This document shows positions 56,029 through 64,000 of a stretch of DNA of 64,000 bases, piece by piece. The stretch is taken from positions 845,297-909,296 of the forward strand of contig KN834750.1 in assembly GCA_000827265.1 (NCBI GenBank), given 5' to 3'. A model generated the notes under the pieces. It saw only the letters and a program-made list of their open reading frames with translations, was not told the DNA's origin and did not search any database. The first letter of the stretch is position 1. The number at the start of each line of letters is the position of its first letter. Both the position numbers and the translations under genes were made by a program. The stretch comes from Collybiopsis luxurians FD-317 M1. Taxonomy: Eukaryota; Basidiomycota; Agaricomycetes; Agaricales; Omphalotaceae.

Positions 56029-56068
56029 GGCTTAATGAGTAGACGCTGAGAAATAGCCGCTCAGTGTA
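56029..56068. promoter_or_regulatory. 40-bp divergent gap between two start codons
   Basis: Start codons of the auxilin-like (-) and SLP1-like (+) genes are 40 bases apart, too close for two separate core promoters with untranslated leaders. Transcription of each must begin at the edge of, or inside, the other gene. The next upstream in-frame codon block of the plus gene hits a TAG within 15 bases, so no earlier start exists. Confidence 0.6.
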
Positions 56069-58844
56069 ATGTCACTCTTCTTCTACTACTTACTCCATTT
56101 CTTCTTCATTTCTTCTGCTCTTTCAGCTTCCCCCACTTCTCCTAATGACCAGTTCAGAGCAATTTCTCTTCTTGAAAATCGTCAGCCAGAACTTCCTGTT
56201 TGCTGTCTCATTCCTTTGCCTCCAGTAGAACCTGTCCAGGAACAAGTTTTGCTCTCTTTCGAAGAATGGAAGGAGAAACAGGCAAAACCCAATAAAGTCC
56301 CTCAAAATCAGACTACTCTATCTCCTGGAAATGAAACCGATCCTGATAATGTATACACGACTCCTACTGAAATTCCCGACACGTCTTCCTCCTCCACCTC
56401 TTCTACAGACTCGGACGTAGAAAAGGTGTCTCCTCACTTTCAAGTTCCCCTTACAGATAGATTCAACTATGCCAGCATGGACTGTTCAGCCCGTGTTCAT
56501 CTCGCTCATCGTTCCGCAAAATCTCCCTCATCCATCCTCTCCTCCAAGCGCGATAGGTACATGCTCAGTCCATGTAACTCTCCCAACGAAAACCAATTCG
56601 TTGTCGTCGAGCTCTGTGAAGATATCCGCATAGACACTGTCCAACTTGCAAACTTTGAATTCTTCAGCGGTGTCTTTAAAGACTTTACCGTAAGCGTCGC
56701 CAAGACTTATAAAGAAGACTGGGTTACTGTAGGTTCTTACAAGGCCAAGAATGTTCGAGGTGTTCAGGTAAGTCTTCTTCCTGGTATCCACTTACTCGTC
56801 TCATATGTCCATAGTCATTCCATCCCCCTCCATCTCTGACCGACTTTTATCGTTTTATTCGCATCGATTTTCACACTCATTATAGCAACGAATATTACTG
56901 CCCAATCTCTCTCCTTCGTGTCTATGGCTTGACCCATCTCGAAGAATGGAAGTGGGAAATATGGGAGGCTGAAAGTAGGGCAAAGCGTGGTGAACTCGTC
57001 GAACCGGCCAAAGATTCTGTATCTGGGCCTACTCCGCTGCTTGTTGCGTCGGAGGAAAACGTACAATCTTCTACGTCCTCACCTCTTCCTTCCAGCGACG
57101 CTTTCTCCACCGTGCAATCTATGTCATCCGCTTCCGCTTCCTCCACCTTTCAACCTACCCTCGCGCCATTTGCCTGGGAGCAGTTTACCACGTCAGAATC
57201 TCAGATCACAAATACTCACGAGATGCACTCCAGCATTAACGATTCCCCGAGCACTACCTTATCTTCCACTGCTACAATAATCTTACTTCCTTCGTCCAAT
57301 GCGTCTTCCGCATCCACCAACGCGACCACTCAATCAATTACTTCAATTTTCTCTTCTTCTACTACCGTCGTCCAGGCGACTACATCCCAAGTCCACATTC
57401 CGCTGTCGGCAACAGGTGGCGAATCTATCTATCGTACCATCATGAATCGGCTTACCGCTCTGGAGGCTAACCACAGTCTTTATGTACGATACGTTGAGGA
57501 ACAAACCAACGGTGTAAGAGATATGATTCATCGTTTGGCCGAAGATGTTGGCCGTTTGGAGGGCATCGTGAGTTGTTCCTCTCATATATTTCCATTGCAA
57601 CCTTCTCAAAGCCACGAAAGGGAAAGGCCCAATCTCAGATATTTCAGCGCAGTATCAAAGAATGGGAGAATCAACGAAAGGTACTCGAAACCGAGTATAA
57701 TGAGTTGATCGCTCGAGTGGAATACCTTTCCGACGAGATTGTACTGGAGAAACGTCTTGGCATTGCACAACTGTGCTTGCTCCTCGCCGTCATTATCTTC
57801 ATGGGTCTAACCAGAGGCTCAAGAGGAGAATCCTTGGTCGAACATGGTCATTTACGACTCAATCGATCCATGAGGGAATGGAGTCGACGCCACCTGAGCT
57901 TCAGCGGTGACTGGGTCAGCCGTTTCACTGCCAACAGCAGAAGCCAAAGTCCGTCGCTTAGAACAGCAAAAACTCCCCGAGTCACTACTGCTCAACCAGG
58001 TTTGCCTTATCTTAATGTTCTTCCCACATGTTGCTGAACATTCTTCTCGCCAGCACACCGCGACGATGAACACAAAGTTGTGTTTCCTGCACTCAGTGCT
58101 CGTTCAAGAGGTCCCAAAAGCGCCTCGCATGTGCATGCAAAACCTCAAACAGCGATAACCGAACGTAAGCCAAGGGTTCAAAACGTCTATCTGCGAAGTG
58201 GCTCCAGATCCCGTACCCCTTCTCTCCGTACTCCGCATCCACATAATCCCCGTTTAGTTTCACGTCCGACTACACCTACAACTTCTATTTCTGCCACGTA
58301 CCGTCCGCAGTTGCAACGTGCCAACTCCCTCAGCGGTCCTAACTTCAGTTTACCCACTAGCGCCTCATGGACTGGAGTAGGTCCTGTCCCAAAGAGCGCA
58401 AAACGCTGGGCAAGGACTGCACATTTGCACGAAGTGAAAAGTCCTGCTACTATTGCTGCCGAGAGCAAGATCCCAAAAGATCTAGACGAGAAAGAAAACC
58501 AAAGCGCAGAGTCGAGCGCTGATTCACTCACTATCGCCAAGTCCGCCCCTGACCGTAAAGCAAAGAACATGGAGAATGGTATGGATATGGACATTTTTTT
58601 CAAGACGCCGAGTCGTCTACCCAAACGGTCTAATGGTCATACTCGACTCTCCGTCTTGACGACCTCTTTGGACAAGAGTAGTGGTGGCCTAGACCCGCGG
58701 TTGAGTCATGCCGATATACGCTGGACAACCTCCCCTGGTGGTTCCTGTGACGGAGAGGACGGGGATCTTTGGATTGATACGGATATGACCGATACCAGCA
58801 TCGATGGTGATGGAGGTTTAGGCTTTGATGACGACGAAAAGTAG
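56069..58844 (+). CDS. SLP1: SLP1-like SUN-family ER membrane protein
   Basis: Four exons (56069-56767, 56815-57567, 57648-57999, 58054-58844), 864 aa, consistent phases. A signal peptide (MSLFFYYLLHFFFISSALSA) targets the ER. The SUN-like galactose-binding-type domain spans about 135-275: SMDCSARVHLAHRSAKSP, DRYMLSPC, FVVVELCEDIRIDTVQLANFE, FSGVFKDFTVSV, FYRFIRIDFHTHYSNEYYC, LLRVYGLTHLEEWKWE. A Ser/Thr-rich lumenal stretch, a coiled coil (about 455-518) and one membrane helix (IAQLCLLLAVIIFMGLT, about 523-540) follow, then a cytosolic Ser/Arg-rich tail ending acidic. This is the layout of yeast Slp1, animal SUCO/osteopotentia and plant SUN3-5, which in yeast works with Emp65 to protect newly made ER proteins. 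It is intact. Confidence 0.9.
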
Positions 58845-59269
58845 ATGATGATAGATCCTTGTTTTCGGAACGCATGCCTTTGTATCATATCGCATTTTTC
58901 AACGTTGTAGTTTATCTCTGCAGAAAGAATTGATCTGGATCTCGATGTATTGTTAGTGAATTTCTATCACATCTGCATCTCCTAATGTTACATATGTATT
59001 ACCGGGTACCCGCTCGCTTAAAAATTTTTTGCCGTCCTTACTACTGGGCCATTCGGATATCATCAGGTGCTTGAACGCTCTCGAATAGGCCAGGAGCTCA
59101 CCTCCGCCAAGGGTGCTAAGATGACGCTTGAAACGCAGGGTTCCGAGTTGTGGAAAACATGGTCGAGAGCCGTTCGGCACCAAGTACTTGGTTCTAAATG
59201 TAGAGTTGAATTTCGGGGTCTAGAAGATTATAGGGACATAATGTACGCGAATACTAGTAATGAGAAATA
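58845..59269. other. Intergenic, convergent SLP1-like / MSP1-like genes
   Basis: 425 bases with both 3' ends. Short ORFs on either strand have no motif. Nothing else seen. Confidence 0.5.
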
Positions 59270-60753
59270 TCAGTCCACCAGAGTCCCTTCCTCTTCTTCA
59301 TCTGTGTCTATCCTAGACCTGTCATCAGGAGTGGAAGCCGCGGGTTTGACAAGGAGACCATTGTTCTCGAATGAGAGAAAATCCTGAATGGTAACTGGAC
59401 GAGGCTCAAAGTCCTAAAGAATGGATAAGTAGTGATTTTGAATGCTATGATAGGAAGACCTGGACGCACTTTCAACTGCGCCTCAGTCAAGATTTGCCCG
59501 TTAGAAAGGTTTTCCCTCATATACTCCCTTATGGGTATCATTGCGGCGTTACGACACATTTCCTTCAGGTCGGAACCCGAGAGACCCTCCGATGCTCGAG
59601 CGAGGGTTCCGACAGAGAGGTCGGGTGAAAGCTTGATGTTTTGGAGCATCTAGAGAAAATTCCTGAGCCAGAATACGGTGACGTAAAGGTTTCAGTACCA
59701 GATGTAGGATTTTCAACCGTTGCTCGAAGTCGGGTAGAGGGACGGGGAATCGTTTTGGTAGCCGACGGAAGATGGCAGAATCAATATCTCTAGGTCTGTT
59801 GGTGGCTCCGAGCACCAATATGCGATCCGACGACGACAAAAGTCCATCCCATAGTCTACAAAAAGTTTTTGTCAATGCTTGTTGATGTGTAGAGTAAAGA
59901 CGCACGTCATAAATTCTGCCTTCATCATAGCGGTCACTTCATGATCTCCCGAGGCTCTTTCCCTTAGGAATGAATCGATCTCATCAATAAAGATAATGCT
60001 CGGCTGGGTTTTTCGGGCCAAGCTAAATAGTCCGGCGACGAGTTTGTTTGACTCTCCGAACCACTTGTTAGTAAGGACAGAGGCAGCGATATTAATAAAT
60101 GTAGCTCCAGATTCTTTGGCCAAGGCTTTGGCGAGCATAGTTTTGCCGCATCCCGGGGGTCCATAGAGTAAGACACCCTTGGGTGCTCCGAGAAGAGAAG
60201 ATGAAGATAACAGAGTTGGGTAAAGAAGTGGATAGATGACGGATTCGCGCAAAGAAGTAATAATGGGATCTAATCCGCCAATATCTGCCGAGCCCTGTAT
60301 GATTACAGGTGAGCGATTAGGGAAACAGGCAACCCACCTGAGAATTTTACTGGGATATCGTCTGGGTGGATGACCTCGTTGGCGACAACACCTGGAGGAT
60401 ATTGATCACCAGTTTATTGGCAAAATTGCAGGCTCTGCGTACTTTCATATTCGTCAAGCTGGAGTTCTGTGTGACCGAGTCGTTTCAGAGCCTCCAACTG
60501 CTTTGCATTAACCTTTTTCTTATTGGAAGCTCCTGTGAATGAATCTATGGCCCAGCGCATGGTGTAATACAAGGCTGCCTTGCAGATGTAAAGCTCAGCA
60601 AAGGTAACAGCAAAAAATTACGGAGGACAAACTTGAGAAGCGACCAAGAGCGCGACTGGATATTGAATAATAATCAGTAAACTTGATGTATATAGCGACA
60701 AAAGACATACTTTCAATGACAATATGCTTGGTTGTATGGTGAGAGCCGGCCAT
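59270..60753 (-). CDS. MSP1: Msp1/ATAD1-family mitochondrial outer-membrane AAA ATPase
   Basis: Eight exons (60753-60711, 60655-60633, 60578-60443, 60391-60338, 60284-59906, 59855-59699, 59649-59470, 59413-59270) give 371 aa, close to the 360-odd usual for Msp1. It extracts mislocalised tail-anchored proteins from the mitochondrial outer membrane and peroxisomes. N-terminal membrane helix about 16-33 ([19 protein letters not shown]); linker [15 protein letters not shown]; then [10 protein letters not shown]. Walker A GPPGCGKT (127-134), Walker B IIFIDEID (182-189), sensor GATNRP and arginine-finger region IFRRLPKRF, and the C-terminal [14 protein letters not shown] helix are all intact. A 23-base exon 2 is required for the membrane helix. 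The exon 5 acceptor (60286-60285) was chosen to give FSDIGGLD. It is divergent with the RBM25-like gene. Confidence 0.93.
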
Positions 60754-60836
60754 CGTTAAGGTCGACGATGAGGAACAAGGTCCAAGACGGATATTGATTT
60801 CGCACGGCTGCACATTGACCACAAACGACGACCATC
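60754..60836. promoter_or_regulatory. Divergent promoter of MSP1-like and RBM25-like genes
   Basis: 83 bp between the two start codons, G/C-rich with gtcgacg and cgacgac motifs and no TATA box, as is usual for fungal housekeeping pairs. Confidence 0.6.
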
Positions 60837-63020
60837 ATGCAACCAAATCGAATGGGACTCGGTCTGCGGCCGCCTTATCCGTCCTTTGGCCAGGGTCCTC
60901 CCTTGTCTGCTCTTGCTCAGCAGCAGTCTATGCATTTTATTCCCCCACAAGCCCAAAAACAGACAAAACTCTTCGTTGGCTCGATATCTGGCGGTGTAAC
61001 CGATACATTTATCAACGAGCTTCTCTCGGTAATCATTCATTAAAATTCCTGGCTCTTCCACTGAATTTCTACCTCAGGCGTGTGGCAAGGTCAACTCATT
61101 CAAGCGTCTCATAACGCCCGCCAACAAACCCCAAGGATTTGGTTTCGCAGAATTCGATGAACCCGACAGCGCCATTCGAGCTATCAATCTGCTCAATGGG
61201 GTCGAGCTACCCGCTCTCGAAGACGGTTGCGCCAATAAAAGCTTATTGGTGCGTCTCAAGCTCCCTTTCTGCCGCATTTCACACCTACGTCGTTTCTCAG
61301 GTCAAAGCAGACGAAAAAACCAAGGCATTTCTTGACGCCTACAGCTCCCAGCGAATGCTGACGAATGTGTGTTCGCAAGAATTCTGTTATTCATTGTTTC
61401 TCATTTGATATTTATTTCTCCAGGCTGACGAAGAAAAGAATAAGCAAGCCAAGACTAAAATCGATGAACTTGTGCAGAAAATCAACAAGCAATCTCAAGA
61501 AGCAGCTGAAAGTGGTCTTCTCGACAAGGAAAAATACATTATTCCTCCACATCTTCACGACTTACAAGAAGCCGATCTTCCAGAAACACAGCGTGGTCTA
61601 GTAATTTCCGAAATTGCTCAGTTTCGTGAACGCGCAGCAAAAAGGGAGCGAGAGAAAATGAGGGATATACAGCCAGCGTTCCAGCCCAACGCCCCGAGTG
61701 GTCCTAAAGCTCGGGAATGGGGTCGGCCTCCACCACAGCAGTCATCACCTGCCCCATCTTCCCGAGGAAAGCCCCCCATGACGGGCTTTGTCAAAGCAGA
61801 GCAGCGATCGTCATCCGATGACGACAGACGGTCTTCTTCTCAGCCGCTCAAAACCGATGAGGAGTTGGAGCAGGAGAGGAAAGAAATACGGAAGCGTGAC
61901 GAGGAGATTTCGTTCAAAGATGTAAGTACTTTGTTCATTCATTTCGCGTTTGTTGTAACTCCGTATTTAGCGTGAAAGACGATATGAACCGAGAGAACGA
62001 GTACGGATAGCTGCCTTGGAAAGAGCAATAGCAAGGGAACGGACTACCAAGGAGGCCGAAGATCGAGATCGTGTTGAAACGCGCGAGCGGTTAGACCAAT
62101 GGGACGACGATGAGAGCGATGAATTGTTCTATGTGGACAGGTGTGTTGTGCTGCCTTCTCATTTCATTATTTTCTGAGGTCTTTCCTCAGGGTGCGATGG
62201 CGACAGCTCCGAGCCCGACGGCTAGAGGCTGAAGAGGCAGCTGACATTAAATCGCGGAGATTTGAGGAACAAGAATTTGAGAACTTGCGTCGCGAGTCAG
62301 AGGACTTTCTGGCACGGCAAATGGATGAGATGCAGGCTTTGGCCGAAGAGCAGCGGAAGGCTGGCTTGTTGCTGGACGACGGTGCACTGGTAAAACTCAA
62401 TGTCTCTTTGGCTCCTGCGCCCGCCAAAGAGGGTGGAAAGGAAAAGGCGATGGTATTCGCACAGGAAGAAGACGAAGAGGAGGAAATCAAGAAACGGAAA
62501 GTGCCATTGGTCAAGCTGGATTTCAGTGTGGCCGAGAGCAGTGAGAAGATGAAGGAGAGATTGGAGCGTATCAAGGAGTCTGTTCCTCATGACATGGAGT
62601 CGTTGTTCAAGGCGAAAGTCCGTTGGGATGGTTTGTCCGACGTCAGTACTTGCTTTTCTGTTGCCTGCTTTCTTCTCAGGTGTTCTTCATCTAGGTTGTC
62701 ATTGACCGCAAATTTGAGCCTCTTGTCAAACGCCTCATGGTCAAGTATCTGGGAGAAATGGAGGAAGAAGATCTGATAATGTTCGTGTTAGAGCACTTGA
62801 AGGACCATAAAGGTCCTCAAAAACTTGTTGAGGGGCTTGAGCCAGTGCGTCTCTTACTCTTTTATTCATCTTTTGTCTAGTATTTAATTCTCTTTTTTGC
62901 TGTGTTCAGGTCCTTGAAGAGGAAGCCGTCGAGCTCACCAAGAGCGTTTGGCGCCAGATTATCTTTGAAAGCATGGCATACGGTGAGGGACTTCTCACCG
63001 AGAAGATGCTTGTAGACTAG
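60837..63020 (+). CDS. RBM25-like splicing factor (RRM and PWI domains)
   Basis: Eight exons (60837-61028, 61078-61248, 61301-61366, 61424-61921, 61971-62140, 62191-62641, 62695-62844, 62910-63020) give 602 aa in consistent frame. A Gly/Pro/Gln-rich N-terminus precedes one RRM (about 40-120) with RNP2 KLFVGSIS and RNP1 QGFGFAEF. Then comes a VKADEKTKAFLDAY segment typical of RBM25, a long Arg/Glu-rich helical region (ERAAKREREK, RKEIRKRDEE, RERRYEPRERVR), an acidic DDDESDELF stretch and a C-terminal PWI domain (about 515-600: KRLMVKYLGEMEEEDLIMFVLEHLKDH..., LEEEAVELTKSVWRQIIFE). RBM25 binds the U1 snRNP side of the spliceosome and affects 5' splice-site choice. It is intact. Confidence 0.92.
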
Positions 63021-64000
63021 CCTGGGCTGTGCTCTACTTCCCGGGACAGGTGCGTCTCGTACTATTGCTGTACGTTCTGGCTGAGATGCCTGCCACTTTT
63101 ACTATATAACTACCAGTAACATTATCATTATGGCAGAGATGTGGATGTGATATTCTAAATTCTTGGATGAGAAGGGTAGAGTTCCGGTGCTGGACTTGTT
63201 GGTGGATGTGTGCCGTGAGTCATGATATTGATCCACTTATCGAGACGTAACAATACTATTGCTTTTCTTTGCAAAATCTACGTAACTTGTTTGCGGCTTG
63301 CAAGAGCTCCAGAACCAATGATTGGAACAGTTGCTGTGCGGTCTAATGGTTTCGATGAGTATTCATATTCTTCAAGAATCCATTCAAAGCAAAGAATCAA
63401 GATTATATTATTTAGGCCCTATCTACTGACCTTACGATTCCTAATGCATTTTCTAATTGGACTCGGAACGTTACTGAGCAAAGGTGAGTCGATCAATTTG
63501 TTCCCTTTATCTGGTTACGAAATGTACATGTGTATACTATCTTGCGAAAAGTTCCTCCATTCTTAGCATCGGTCCAACGGTATCAATTCGCTGGAGCACA
63601 TTTCTCAAGTTTGAAATTTTACGATTCATTTTAAGATGTTTTCCATAGTCTATCCGGATGTCGTTCATTTATTCTTGAGGGGAGAATCGACTTCGAGACT
63701 TGGATTTCGCAGGTTACGTTCTTTTAAAAATTTTAGTCCTCCCTTCTTTTCTGTCTTGTAATGGGTCTCCAATAGAAGAGGCATCACATGACATCCTCCA
63801 CAGCGCTTAAATTCAAATTAGGATGCCGCAGGTTCCTGGGGCGTTCGGTATCCAAACGGCAGACGTATACTGTATGTATGCTTGAGATTTCCAAATACGG
63901 AGCTCCTGAAAACGGATTGTCGATTTTCGCCATTTCCGAACGCCCCTTGACGGCGTCACAAGTTTTCCAGCTCAACCAGACACGCGCTTCACAGTACCCT
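63021..64000. other. Intergenic tail of the window
   Basis: No gene identified. The 3' end of the RBM25-like gene lies in the first 100-200 bases. Two ORFs of 63-114 codons (63222-63566 + and 63784-63975 -) show no family motif. The minus one, near the window edge with CpG-rich sequence, could be a terminal exon of a neighbouring gene, but I cannot support it. Confidence 0.4.

Noticed and set aside
63784..63975. 63-codon minus-strand ORF at the window end
   Set aside because: Could be an exon of an outside gene, but nothing in it identifies a family.

Overview
The window is nuclear DNA of a basidiomycete fungus, most likely a mushroom-forming agaricomycete. The evidence is short introns of about 50 bases with GT...AG ends and CTAAC-type branch sites, a KDZ-family DNA transposon that carries a TET/JBP dioxygenase gene, chromodomain Gypsy and Copia retrotransposons, and several TE-linked protein families I know only from mushrooms. 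No database search was possible. All family names rest on motifs, and all exon joins are my reading of splice signals and frames.

Bases 1 to about 53,150 are a nest of mobile elements. The main object is an 11,441-bp DNA transposon (9580-21020) with 330-bp inverted repeats and an 8-bp target duplication. It sits in the gag gene of a Copia element (5322-21937). Its four genes form two divergent pairs: a mushroom-expanded protein of unknown function (-), a protein ending in two RNase H1 N-terminal/viroplasmin-like modules (+), a TET/JBP dioxygenase (-) and the KDZ transposase (+). Both divergent promoters carry CACGTG sites. The TET gene and the 5' part of the transposase frame each contain one in-frame TGA.

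Around it lie the tail of a second Copia copy (1-921), a decayed mushroom gene (1351-4138), the N-terminal part of a second TET/JBP gene cut off at the Copia LTR (4500-5321), a TA-flanked MITE (22468-23265) inside a broken ORF, three decayed Gypsy elements (23574-34394 +, 34700-38846 -, 42648-52079 -), a broken cysteine-cluster/coiled-coil gene (39376-42125) and two isolated LTRs (52153-52321 and 52710-53149). The retroelements are very poor in CpG and broken mostly by TGA codons. The KDZ element is CpG-rich and clearly younger.

Bases 53,150-64,000 are ordinary, compact, intact host sequence: ribosomal protein eL41 (+), an auxilin/Swa2-like clathrin-uncoating cofactor (-), an SLP1-like SUN-family ER membrane protein (+), an Msp1/ATAD1 AAA ATPase (-) and an RBM25-like splicing factor with RRM and PWI domains (+). 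Genes are separated by 40-425 bases and include two tight divergent promoters. They are housekeeping genes with no evident shared pathway.
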